Origin: Oncomelania hupensis
Taxonomy: Eukaryota > Mollusca > Gastropoda > Littorinimorpha > Pomatiopsidae
Length of the DNA: 64,000 nucleotides
Direction: 5' to 3'
NCBI GenBank assembly: GCA_036898135.1
Contig: CM072512.1
Span: forward strand, 43,081,444-43,145,443
Positions within the stretch are counted from its first letter, which is position 1. Every line of letters starts with the position of its first letter. Shown piece by piece: positions 36,578 to 41,972 of this stretch. A program made the position numbers and the translations under genes. A model generated the notes under the pieces. The model was given only the letters and a program-made list of their open reading frames with translations, was not told where the DNA came from and ran no database searches.

Positions 36578-37883
36578 TGGTGGTAGTCAAAGGGTTGTGG
36601 CACAATTCTTGATGGAACATAGCTTACCAGGACAGCTCTTTTTTTTTTCTTTTTTTTTTAGGTCATGGGTATGTGTGAGAGACATACTGCTAATTTGCAA
36701 GTTGTCTGCTTCTAGGGTGGTTGCGCAGGTGGTGTTCTGTGTGGCGGATATATCGGCGAGGAGTAAATACACCGCTACCCCTATGCCAGTATACGACGTT
36801 CACCCGGCCGTGTGGGTCCTGCTGTGTGTGTGGCCGCTCGTCATACTGGTGCTGAATGAACTGGTCAAGTGTCTCGAAATACGGTAAGCTGCCCTTTTGG
36901 TTGCATCAATAGTTGGGGTTGAGTCAGTTGTTGGGGTTGTATCAGTGTTTTGGAGTTGTATCAGTGCTCTGGGGTTGTATCAGTGTTCTGGGGTTGTATC
37001 TGTGGTTTTGGTTTTGGTGGTGGTGGAGAGGTTAGGGTGAAGGAGAACAACTTGTGGTGTAAGTTTCTCTGGATAGATCCCGACCTCTAGTAAAGTTTTG
37101 GGCCGAGCAACTAGTGTAAAGTGGACCATTTTTTTGTGCAGAAGAAAACGAGACTTCAAAACCATTACTTTCAGAGAGGCACTTTCCTACTATCCTATCC
37201 TATCCTATCCTGTCCCGTAACCCGAAGGTCGTAGGGGCACCACAGATGATCGTTTAACCAGCATACTCCATCTTTCTCTTTCCTCAGCAGCCCTGATACA
37301 ACTTTCCTACTAGTGTGCTCAATTGTTATATGAACATACATATATATTGTACAGGTCCTTGCTCTTTTTATTATAGTTTATATTCCTTTGCTGTCTTATG
37401 TACATTTTAAAGGCTATTTACTGCCTAAATAGTTTGTGATTTGGGCAGACAAAAATAAAACTTACTGCTACTATGGTGTTGGAAATATGTCTCAACTGTA
37501 TTTCAAATTTTAATTTTAATTTAGTAATTTGCTTGTTTGCCTTTCATACTGATTATTTTTTTCGAAACAAATTAATTGTGCATTAAAAACTTTATACTAA
37601 TTTTAAAAAAGCATTTTTAAGATTTTTTTTTTTTTTTTTTTTTGGGGGGGGGGGGGGGGAAATGAGGAGGGTGTGGGGGTGTCTTTGAAATAGTCCTTAT
37701 ATTTCTCTGTCATATAAACTTGCAAGAAAGATTTTTTTCAAGAAGTTGGATATTTCATTACATTTTTAGTGATAACATCTAAACAACTATTTTTCTATTT
37801 GCTATTGCAGGTTTTTCCGTCAGCACCAGAGAAGAGCGAGGCTTGACTTTGGAACAAAACTGGGCATGAATTCACCCTTTTAA
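4274..37883 (+). CDS. TMEM94: TMEM94-like P-type-ATPase-related membrane protein (27 exons; N-terminal exon missing)
   Basis: Exons: 4274-4512, 6065-6216, 6443-6636, 7888-8045, 9610-9715, 10029-10115, 14012-14125, 16197-16373, 16840-17038, 18100-18218, 18539-18660, 18963-19056, 20470-20578, 21144-21246, 22244-22390, 23106-23286, 23451-23534, 23743-24429, 24781-24880, 25317-25425, 25635-25809, 27056-27301, 28515-28651, 35006-35106, 35434-35527, 36716-36883, 37811-37883. Every junction is GT-AG and the total is 4275 bases, an exact frame. The product matches vertebrate TMEM94 throughout and ends in the same KLGMNSPF. Human TMEM94 has been reported as an ER magnesium-transporting P-type-ATPase-like protein. 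Ten hydrophobic spans are visible, four before and six after the catalytic region. The start codon is not seen. A candidate AATAAA lies at 38158-38163. Confidence 0.95.
4533..5515 (+). mobile_element. family A Helitron-like copy 1
   Basis: This is a near full-length copy of a repeat of about 1 kb. It starts TCGTATGCATAGC and contains several AAGGTCAAGGTCA blocks. Better-preserved copies end in a GC hairpin (GGGCTTTGCCC), then TTCTAG and a T outside. That hairpin plus CTAG end inserted next to T is the hallmark of Helitron 3' ends. There is no coding frame, so it is non-autonomous. Copy 1 has a slightly altered end. It lies in TMEM94 intron 1. Confidence 0.6.
6715..7706 (-). mobile_element. 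family A Helitron-like copy 2 (inverted)
   Basis: The only minus-oriented copy in the window. On the minus strand it starts near 7706 (TATAGCAATGTGAGTC) and ends at 6715 with the GGGCTTAGCCC-type hairpin and CTAG, followed outside by T. It carries several TGACCTTGACCTT blocks (plus-strand reading). It lies in TMEM94 intron 3. Confidence 0.6.
8499..8545 (-). repeat. 3' half of the mini-retroposon unit
   Basis: On the minus strand the motif CTGGACCCTATAAACAATG is followed by ACTAACTAAC, matching the 3' end and tail of the copy at 50070-50118. Confidence 0.45.
8829..9461 (-). pseudogene. CR1/L2-like LINE reverse transcriptase C-terminus (5' truncated)
   Basis: A 210-residue frame resembles the end of reverse transcriptases of the CR1/L2/Rex group: FKFLGTTISEDLTW, then RLYFLRQLKRF, and LFDLLPSGRRLRSLKARTKR before the end. 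The catalytic core is absent, as in a 5'-truncated LINE. It lies antisense in TMEM94 intron 4. A 58-bp retroposed unit inserted into it has added residues near the C-terminus without breaking the frame. Confidence 0.8.
8885..8942 (+). mobile_element. mini-retroposon unit (58 bp) with 14-bp target duplication
   Basis: The insert starts ATTGGTCCTGATTTGGCTCG and ends CTTGTATTG. It is flanked by perfect TATTGCAATTGGAA repeats at 8871-8884 and 8943-8956. The host LINE sequence is continuous if the insert and one repeat are removed. The unit equals the 3' end of the longer family B repeats. Confidence 0.8.
10681..11427 (+). mobile_element. hAT-like miniature element carrying only a zinc-finger ORF
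   Basis: Ends CTGTTCACTCCTCC and, inverted, CTGTTCACCCCTACC. The insert breaks the gypsy integrase between TLAKI and the tract leading to its CC pair. Inside, a frame from ATG 10959 to 11252 (98 codons including stop) encodes a basic N-terminus and a single finger (YCKICKLDF, then ERHVNCGRHKQ) of the type found at the N-termini of hAT transposases. No catalytic domain follows: the frame ends shortly after TISSFIVKAINK. Confidence 0.65.
11757..11815 (+). repeat. diverged mini-retroposon unit
   Basis: GGTCCTG is followed by AGTCCGTCGGACCCTATAAAC, matching the pattern of the better copies with many substitutions. No clear target duplication is visible. Confidence 0.4.
12655..12870 (-). mobile_element. 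tRNA-derived SINE inserted in the degraded gypsy
   Basis: On the minus strand, box A-like TAGCTCAGTGGTCAGAGCGC and box B-like GGGTTCGAATCC lie about 35 bases apart, followed by a SINE body with TATATAAGAGC near its end. It separates the gypsy RT segment before the conserved FLG from the upstream part. Confidence 0.75.
13447..13508 (+). repeat. diverged mini-retroposon unit
   Basis: GATCCTGATTTGGCGC, CCGGTTGACCTATAAAC and a (TATC)n tail match the unit. A GGTCTAG motif occurs on both sides and may be the remains of a target duplication. Confidence 0.45.
13641..13880 (-). pseudogene. fragment of the Gmr1-type element (pre-integrase segment)
   Basis: Nearly identical to 31427-31661 of the complete element, including the segment read as DRDKLIQLQ and the NRQDHVTKGSGT that precedes the integrase zinc domain. 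It is joined directly to the unrelated degraded gypsy at about 13640. Confidence 0.8.
14329..15989 (+). mobile_element. family A Helitron-like copy 3, split by another insertion
   Basis: The left part is 14329-15033 and the right part 15713-15989, ending GGGCTTTGCCCTTCTAG then T. The intervening 679 bp have inverted ends and are a separate element. It lies in TMEM94 intron 7. Confidence 0.6.
15034..15712. mobile_element. DNA-transposon-like insert in Helitron copy 3
   Basis: The left end GACATGCCAACC pairs with the right end GACATGCCTACC read on the other strand. The sequence interrupts family A exactly where other copies are continuous. No transposase is recognisable and no clear target duplication is visible. 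Superfamily unknown. Confidence 0.5.
16197..23534 (+). CDS. TMEM94: TMEM94 exons 8-17: phosphorylation- and nucleotide-domain region
   Basis: Exon 9 has SLCCIDKKGILSW at the position of the P-type DKTGT motif. The Asp and Lys are kept and the two Thr are not; the vertebrate protein has a similar departure. Exon 14 has GTADIVLDSCVDYWDG, matching the vertebrate segment. Exon 16 keeps IGMATLQYQAR. Approximate residues are 351-795. Confidence 0.93.
16374..16839. other. TMEM94 intron without recognised element
   Basis: No repeat, RNA gene or exon recognised in this stretch. Confidence 0.5.
17328..18024 (+). mobile_element. family A Helitron-like copy 4 (internally deleted)
   Basis: It starts TCGCATGCATAAC after an A and ends GCCCTTCTAG. 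About 300 bases present in the other copies are missing around 17835. It sits in TMEM94 intron 9, ending about 75 bases before exon 10. Confidence 0.55.
19436..19640 (+). pseudogene. RTE-like LINE 3' end fragment 1
   Basis: Matches the C-terminal coding end at 35881-36075: blocks reading as GGRRRG, KRWEDNI and VPQ, followed by a GATAGGAGAGGATA tail. 5' truncated. Confidence 0.65.
19791..20425 (-). mobile_element. solo LTR of the Gmr1-type family
   Basis: 635 bp beginning TGTTACACTC and ending GTAACA (plus-strand reading), the same termini as the LTRs of the complete elements. Perfect 5-bp target duplication TTTGC at 19786-19790 and 20426-20430. The interior is gone, so LTR-LTR recombination is inferred. 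It ends 44 bp before TMEM94 exon 13. Confidence 0.92.
20645..20716 (+). pseudogene. decayed tandem duplicate of TMEM94 exon 13
   Basis: GCAAAGTCCTTT, CCCCATGC, TCATC, ATTGTG and AGGGACA occur in the same order as in the exon end at 20503-20578, about 70 bp upstream. The copy reads AKSFLHVTRAPCFSSIVVRD in one frame against AKSFLYHKIPMPNFSSVIV in the exon: one codon shorter, no internal stop. An AG precedes it and a GT follows it at 20715, but both splice contexts are weak. Confidence 0.6.
21247..22243. other. TMEM94 intron 14, no element recognised
   Basis: AT-rich. The frame at 21778-22068 has no recognisable similarity. Confidence 0.5.
22391..23105. other. TMEM94 intron 15 with a C-rich low-complexity tract
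   Basis: A polypyrimidine and poly-C stretch at 22600-22710, otherwise no recognisable feature. Confidence 0.5.
23743..24429 (+). CDS. TMEM94: TMEM94 exon 18: large acidic/serine-rich cytosolic insert
   Basis: This 687-bp exon starts with the conserved VFSEKMGLEAGWNCHISL, then runs through about 200 residues of low-complexity sequence with Asp runs, Glu runs and Ser runs. It accounts for much of the extra length over the human protein (about 1356 residues). The insert is probably disordered and cytosolic. Its 5' splice site is GTATTT at 24430. Confidence 0.9.
24781..37883 (+). CDS. TMEM94: TMEM94 exons 19-27: hinge-like region, membrane spans 5-10 and C-terminus
   Basis: Exon 19 encodes LPRGIDQIRPHLEKVDNVPL. 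Exons 20-21 encode CIGSSLNMADTPMFLQADCS, the counterpart of the P-type hinge region. Spans 5-6 are in exon 22, span 7 in exon 23, span 8 across exons 24-25, span 9 across 25-26 and span 10 in exon 26. Exon 27 ends in GTKLGMNSPF and TAA at 37881-37883. The intron after exon 23 contains a complete antisense LTR retrotransposon. Confidence 0.93.
25889..26324 (+). mobile_element. family A Helitron-like copy 5 (rearranged)
   Basis: The 5' part (TGCAAATCTGTACAAGATG block and ATCACAACCTAACTTGG block) is followed at about 26218 by an unrelated stretch of about 80 bp beginning ACAGTGGAACCTCTGG. The family A end TGGGTTTTGCCCTTGTAG then resumes. A piggyBac derivative abuts its 3' end. Confidence 0.5.
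26329..26817 (+). mobile_element. piggyBac-like deletion derivative
   Basis: TTAA flanks both ends (26325-26328, 26818-26821). Termini are CCTCTTGAA and, inverted, CCCTTTGAACCC. Near the left end are two palindromic blocks, AGACCGATATATCGGTCT and AGACCGATAAATCGGTCT. A short frame at 26576-26704 reads TTQEVIDQLWDDNEDEE, like the acidic N-terminus of piggyBac transposases, and then stops. Domain content and TTAA target agree. Confidence 0.75.
27302..27934. other. TMEM94 intron 22, left part
   Basis: No recognised feature apart from AT-rich sequence. Confidence 0.45.
27935..28230 (+). pseudogene. BED-like zinc-finger relic of a hAT-like transposase
   Basis: An ATG-started frame (27935-28156) reads KVKNYWKFDG and continues. 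In another frame FKIDTPGKAHCNLCND follows with NGKKTL, then in a third frame HSTTSHVSML. Together these give the C-x2-C and H positions of a transposase zinc finger broken by two frameshifts. It lies in TMEM94 intron 22. Confidence 0.5.
28897..29526 (-). repeat. 3' LTR of copy 1
   Basis: TG...CA termini with TGTTAC/GTAACA inverted hexamers. Contains the conserved TTACGTCA element and AATAAA on the coding strand. Confidence 0.93.
29527..29545 (-). promoter_or_regulatory. polypurine tract of copy 1
   Basis: On the minus strand CTTGAGTGGGGGGTTA abuts the 3' LTR, the expected place for plus-strand priming. Confidence 0.8.
29590..29790 (-). repeat. imperfect tandem repeats of about 60 bp after the pol stop
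   Basis: Three diverged units, each with a TTGACT start and a GAAGATGAAAA-like block, lie between the end of the long frame and the polypurine tract. The same array is present in copy 2 (61342-61505). Confidence 0.7.
29782..33354 (-). CDS. Gag-protease-integrase polyprotein with scrambled RT remnant
   Basis: 1190 residues from MADFWEKG; the open frame extends 116 codons further upstream, but that ATG is less likely. Residues about 25-110 are an Arg/Glu-rich coiled coil. A Gag-like segment, a CCHC knuckle (CFTCNATDHRAANC, about 340) and a protease DSG (about 457) follow. The integrase HHCC domain (GGHLGIRKT...CRSCDIC, about 685-725) and DDE core (about 755-850) come next, with YHANLLKLY closing it. 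Only RT scraps follow: the linker FSDVPGSTTLVEHEVHT, a late-RT piece beginning TWKEHLQTMRELF, then an early-RT piece VFDPGPMTTATD. There is no YxDD core and no RNase H. Confidence 0.9.
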   Translation of the reverse strand: MADFWEKGIQLNLKGKQLTEYVKSQERIQERELEEQRRREERELEEKRLEKELELEQKRLEIEQQRQEKEEQRRREEREERRQEREAEEQRRREEREMEERRLEADRQYQLELAHIQNNQHAPQVVSDHMAPKLPAFVDGKDQIDSYLARFERFAKSSNWQPQDWAIRLSALLTGEALDVYTRLSDDDAKDYDVLKEALLQCYNFTEKGYRKRFRECRPKSDETPKQFVERLSSYLHKWVELSGRGKSYDSLHDLIVKEQFLNACHKDLATHLEEQKLQTLKDVTEAAERYLIAHGKTLGPPSATKHFQKTANHGNQIQGSQTSQRQTDSTPPPREGHSRGCFTCNATDHRAANCPQNKSSGQRSSTDNAAAGNRQRRFSNQWQTSRSDHQVRGGSVILPSETERTATPADVQECMTDGQLLLANGKSIPVVASAAVTVQNMPVSKGRVGNHEVTVLKDSGCSGVIVREDLIAKEQFTGDSKWTLMADSKCVRAPVAKIHVNTPFYVGEVEAVCLKKPLYDLMIGNIDGARRPDDPDSEWSPASTQHVEVAEEDPLPFPDGDLSELLRDNVATPAQPCRPEIVGAVTTRAQAKRDKTSTPLKVADNSKAAIVDRDKLIQLQEADSTLNKYRNRQDHVTKGSGTVYFEVKAKILYRIFQHPRVNGGKPLRQVLVPLPLRRQVMEVAHDSIMGGHLGIRKTSDRIQAVFYWPGLHADVSRFCRSCDICQKTIPRGRVPKVPMQRMPLIDRPFKRVALDLIGEIRPPSEEGHRWVLTLVDYATRYPEAVPLKKIDTETVAEALVDMFSRLGVPEEILTDLGTQFVSDCMKEVNRLLSIRHLTTTPYHPMCNGLVEKFNATLKSTLKKLCSEQPRQWHRYINALLFAYREVPQESTGFSPFELLYGRTIRGPMHILKELWTKEVDTPEVKNSYQYVFELREKLEQTLEIARENLKKSQDCGKHYYDRRAVNRKFKPGNKVLVLLPTDHNKLLMQWKGPYEVETVVGINDYKVKVGQHSKIYHANLLKLYVERPSETVHAATAAVTDDSFDSEELLELGDFHSKEGIDDVKLGPSLTEGQKLELKDLMGEFPHSFSDVPGSTTLVEHEVHTQTWKEHLQTMRELFHRPAEANLTVRPSECILGAGNVDCVGHPMEEGDNGGRTDSREAHVIIVFDPGPMTTATDKGVVSLRTKEH
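33363..33423 (-). promoter_or_regulatory. tandem heat-shock-element-like 15-mers upstream of gag, copy 1
   Basis: Four consecutive units. On the minus strand the canonical one is AGAACTTTCCAGAAA, which fits the nGAAn-nTTCn-nGAAn heat-shock-factor consensus exactly. They lie directly before the gag ATG at 33354. They are also translated if the upstream ATG is used (RTFQK repeats). Confidence 0.55.
33866..33886 (-). promoter_or_regulatory. primer-binding-site-like block, copy 1
   Basis: Minus-strand TGGGGGTCAAGCCGCG starts three bases inside the 5' LTR. It begins with TGG, complementary to a tRNA CCA end. The tRNA was not identified. Confidence 0.65.
33887..34516 (-). repeat. 5' LTR of copy 1
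   Basis: Direct repeat of 28897-29526, 630 bp, ending in GTAACA next to the ATATG target duplication. Confidence 0.93.
34636..34695 (-). mobile_element. tRNA-like SINE head remnant
   Basis: On the minus strand TATAGCTCGGTGGCACACTG (box A-like) and GGTTTGAATCTTG (box B-like) are correctly spaced. The body is not distinct. Confidence 0.45.
35665..36080 (+). pseudogene. RTE-like LINE C-terminal fragment 2
   Basis: Reads in pieces as RRFLGISYTQHN, then a WY-HV block, KGGRRRGRQKKRWEDN and VPQRPSSYG, the usual end of RTE-type reverse transcriptases, followed by GATAGGATAG. Frameshifted and 5' truncated. In the intron between exons 25 and 26. Confidence 0.75.
36090..36575 (+). pseudogene. LINE C-terminal fragment with (ATT)n tail
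   Basis: A frame to 36395 ends GERSFSFQAPKVWNALPAGL and CLKMHLFRKAFSV, typical of the last residues of CR1/L2/RTEX-type reverse transcriptases. A short 3'UTR ends in ATAAATGCAATTT and an (ATT)n run at 36526-36573. Confidence 0.75.
37188..37305 (-). pseudogene. RTE-like LINE 3' end fragment 3
   Basis: Reverse complement of the end of the 35665-36080 fragment. It begins, on the plus strand, with a (CTATC)n tail. Confidence 0.65.
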
Positions 37884-38720
37884 CAGTTATTAGAGTCAGA
37901 ATACATTTTTTTATAATTTTTTTTTTAAACAGCTTTTGCTGTTGAAACAGAATGAAAAGGAATTCCTCATTGTAACAGCTGTTACAGGAAGGATAGGTTC
38001 ATTAAAACATTTCCAGGAATCCCACCAAAGTGTTGACTGACAGAAGTGCCATTTTCTTCTATTACTTTTTTTTTTTTTTTTAAATTTTTAAACGTCATTT
38101 CATGTTAGCGATATTTGACAGATGAAAAAAAAATTAACTGAAAGTGGATTAAAGAATAATAAAAACGCATTAACCCCTTCACTGCCAAGTAAAAAGCATG
38201 TTTTGTACTGTAATTTGCCAGGACAAAACTTGGTTGTTGTTTTTTTTTGGGAGAAGGGGGAGGGTGGGGGGGGGTTGAGTTACTAAAATGTTCATGTCTC
38301 ATAAACTTCTGGTTTAAATACTATGATTTTTGCCACGTTATCCCCTCATACCCTTGTGAAGAACAAGATGTAAAAAAAAAAATGTTAATGTTATTTAACA
38401 GTAACAAAAAAGTAACACTTTCTTTTGCTGTTGAACTATATTTTCACAAAATGAACGAGAGATTCTTTAGCTAAACCAACAGAGGCAGCTGCAAACATGC
38501 TTTTTTGTTTAAAAAGTCCTCCCCATCGCTGTCATTTAGAATTTCCTGCTGGACTGTAAAGCGGAAATTCATTGAAAACAGGTTGCCTGGTTCGTCCGCC
38601 ACTATCTTCATCCATTTTGAACATGTTGTGCGATGTTTCTTAGAAAAAAATCTAAACGAGATGACACAGTTTTGTAACGGTCAAAGGGAAGCAACAACTG
38701 CTTGACTAACTGAATGAATG
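37884..38720 (+). other. TMEM94 3'UTR and downstream flank
   Basis: AATAAA at 38158-38163 is a candidate poly(A) signal 275 bases after the stop. A G-rich block at 38238-38275 follows. No other gene is seen. Confidence 0.5.
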
Positions 38721-39277
38721 TGTTACAGTTATTTAACAGTAGTTGATCCAGCTCTGATGCTTGAATCTTGATAAGTGTAACTCGAATTCGTTTATCCACT
38801 CAGCCTGTTCACTCAGCAACAAGGCAGGAGTCGTCGTATAAAGTTGTCCAACTTTATTTAGCAAAAATCAACAACTGCATACAAGATAGCTTTCCGAAAA
38901 TCGATACAGAAATCATCCTCACAAGCAGACAGTGCATTACTTATATAGCCTCTGTGCGATCGAGAAAAAGTTAAAACATTCCAGCATGATGCAATAACAC
39001 ACAATCAAAATAAAACTCGTCACCAAAACGATGCACTGCCTTACGTCATATAATGTTTAGATTTGACCAGCTTTTACTCGTAAGGTTTAGAAGCTTCGAT
39101 AAATAATAAACAAGTAATTTCAGAAAAAAACCAATTTCGACTTACGAAAATTATCAACATTATACAAAGTTTCTTCTAGCAACAACGAAAAATCAAATCA
39201 AAGGTAAACACACTCTATTATTGCATGCTTTGCAAAACAAAATGATTGGATCTATCGTGCACGTCTCAATCGTAGCA
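38721..39277 (-). mobile_element. old, diverged solo LTR of the Gmr1-type family
   Basis: Starts TGTTACAG and retains LTR blocks (TGATGCTTGAAT, TTCGTTTATCCACTCAGCC, CAACAACTGCATACAA, CTTACGTCAT, GGATCTATCGTGCACG) in the right order. The right terminus is decayed (GTAGCA) and no target duplication remains. Confidence 0.75.
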
Positions 39278-39489
39278 ATACTATAAGTCATTTGTTTATT
39301 TCCCTTTAATTTACAAGCAATACAGTAAATTCTTACCTATTTAAACAGTGCGTACATGGACTTTTGGGAACACTTTTAGATGTGTGTACGTTTTTTTTGC
39401 AAGTGGCAATGAAGGGGTTAAGGATAAGGAGAAGAAAAAAAAAGTACCTCTGCATCTTGATATCAATCATGTTCCCCTTGGGCTTTTTT

Positions 39490-39901
39490 TTTAAAGGTTT
39501 TTAATATTGAACTTGTGATTCTTAGATGCACAATAGATATCAATGAGACACACATACTGTGCATATTTGGTCAACCTCAATCCAAGGTCAAGGTCACTGA
39601 AGCTGTCCAAAGTTGGCTTGTGTATGTACTCTGCAGTGACCTTGACACTAAACTTTGAGGGACATAAAGTCCAAACTTGTTGTAGTTAGAGATGATTGAT
39701 TGATCTTTTATATGTTCCTTTTTTGAGTTGATGTTGGTCAAGGTCATTTTAGTCTGTGCAAAAACATACAAAAAAATAGGTTGCCCTACAGTGAAATGTT
39801 TATTTAACCCATACTGTGCAGCAAACATTGGGTTATTTGATCAGACATGCATGAGAGATCATGTGAGGGTCAAGGTCAACCCAAGTTCACCTTTTTTTTG
39901 T

Positions 39902-39941
<40 letters not shown>

Positions 39942-40169
39942 GCATATACAACTTTTGCTGTATTTTATTTGATAGTACATCACTACATGAGTGTATTTGG
40001 AGCCAGAGGTCAATGTCATCTCAAGGTCAAGATCATAGAAAGATTACTTTGCATTTTAATACCGCCATTTCATTTATTTTGGAGGGGATGGAGTGGAACA
40101 CTCATTTTCATGTTAAATATTGCGAGTTCCATAAGAAGCATGCGAGTCATATGGGCTTTGGCCTTCTAG
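39490..40169 (+). mobile_element. family A Helitron-like copy 6 (5' truncated)
   Basis: It begins inside the family at the TTAATATTGAACTTGTG block and ends GGCCTTCTAG followed by T. It contains four AAGGTCA-type clusters and a long T run (39906-39940). Confidence 0.55.
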
Positions 40170-40309
40170 TTTGTTTGTTTTTTGGGGGGTATGGGAAAGT
40201 GGGGAGGGGTTACTATCATAAGCTTTATGTATTTATCTATGTTGTTGACATGTATCTTTCATACAACTTGTACCAGCATAATTGTCCATGACCAGTGGCA
40301 GTTCATTAT

Positions 40310-40650
40310 ACAAGATATGTTTTCTTTTTGTTTTTCTAAAACTAGCGACAAAGAATACTATTACTCACAAAGCAAAAGTTTGTAACAGGGTCACTCTTAT
40401 CTTGTGCAGTGCAAGATATGTTTTGTGTTAGTTTAGTTCATTAGATTGTTGTTGTGAAAATTGTATTTAGAGTACCGCTTGTCACTCGCAAACAATATTA
40501 CTCACAAAGCAATGCTTTTTTAACAGGATCGCTCTGTCTTCTGCAGTGCGAGATAAGTTTTGTTTGGATGATTAAGCTTTTGTTGTTGTAAAATGTTTTT
40601 TTTTTAGAATACATCTTGTAAAGAGAGACGTTAGGATTAAGTTTTTACAA
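40310..40650 (+). repeat. imperfect tandem repeat, two to three units
   Basis: Units begin at 40310, 40412 and 40549 with CAAGATATGTTTT-like sequence and share TATTACTCACAAAGCAA and a CTGCAGTG-like end. Unit length varies (about 102 and 137 bp). Confidence 0.65.
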
Positions 40651-40659
40651 GCATACAGC

Positions 40660-40960
40660 TTATAAAGATTTTGTTGTGGTGTTGTTGTAAATAATGAAGG
40701 TCACTGATATTTGGTGATTTGTACCGCTTATGTTTTTTGGTTACTTGTGTGGCTCAAGAGATGGAAGTGTAATGATGTTGTATGTTGTGCTGGTATTTGG
40801 TGGATTGCATTTGTGTGTCTTTTTCTTTTTACCCTGCACCTGATAAAATGCTCACAGTTGGCTGACTTGTGGTTTGTTTCCTTATGTGTGAATTATGAGA
40901 ACTGCCACAAGATTATTGTGACCTCTGATTTTTGGCAGTCTCTTGATTTCACTGACTGAG
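40660..40960. other. spacer, nothing recognised
   Basis: AT-rich sequence between the tandem repeat and the LINE 3' end. The frame at 40711-40959 has no similarity I know. Confidence 0.4.
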
Positions 40961-40964
40961 ACTG

Positions 40965-41972
40965 AGACTTTGTGAGACTTTATTCGTCTATGAAATTTAC
41001 ATAGAGATTTACCTTTCTGCTGCACAAACATAGTAAATGTACAGTATCTTTAAAAGAATGACATTATGTTCAAAGATGGTTCTGCCAATCAGCTTGCCAG
41101 CAGTTTTTGTAACCTTTGCCAGCCTGCCCTTGTCCTGCTCTTTATGAAGAAGCACAGGCTGTTAGTTAAATCAGTATGAACTCCACCGTCACCCCATAGA
41201 AAAGCCCCAACACCCGGGAGCTCACATTGAAGGCATTCAGCCTCTTCATAAAGTAGAGGCGTTGGTTGGCCTTCTTGAGGAGCAACAGAGCATTGGGGGA
41301 CCAGTCCAACTTGTTATTGATGATGGATCCCAAGTACTTGTACTGGTCCACTACCTCACCCCCAATGACCAGTGGGTTGAGTGTCGGAGCGCTCCACCTG
41401 TAGTCAGCAACCATCTCCTTTGTCTTAGAGACGTTGAGGAGAAGATGGTTGTCGTCGTACCATCTGATGAGCTTTTCCACGGCGCAGCGGTACAAGCTCT
41501 TGTTCATTGTGATAAGGCTAGTTAGGGACATTTCATCAGAAAACATGACTTGGAGGGCGTCTTCAGCGGTACAGCAACAGTGGGCCATGTAGAAGGTGGA
41601 GAGTGCTGGGGATAGAAGGCAGCCATGAGGAGCTTCTGTATCTGTGTGAAGTATCTTGATGCCTTCACGAAGATGGATGACCTAATCATCACACATTGTG
41701 GTCTGTCTGTGAGAAAGCTGCAGAGCCCTCTGATGATCAGGGGGTTGACATCCATTTTCATCAGTTTCCGCATCATCAGATGAGGCTGGATGGTGTTGAA
41801 AGCCGAAGAAAAATCCAGGAAAACAATTCTGGCATAGGTGCCTCACTACAGAGTGGACTACAATGATGGTGGCGTCTTTTTTGGTGTTTCTGTTGGGCAT
41901 GTAGGCGAACTGCATGGGGTCCTGGAGTGAGCGTGTTTCTCCAAGCAGTCTCTGAAGGACAATGTGCTCAAG
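40965..41972 (-). pseudogene. CR1/L2-like LINE reverse transcriptase, 3' part
   Basis: Three overlapping minus-strand frames give, in order, MQFAYMPNRNTKKDA, then LIIRGLCSFLTDRPQCVMI, then WYDDNHLLLNVSKTKEM and YKYLGSIINNKLDW, the palm and thumb of a CR1/L2/Rex-type reverse transcriptase. The frames are shifted, so the copy is dead. Its upstream end abuts the I-clade LINE. Confidence 0.8.
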
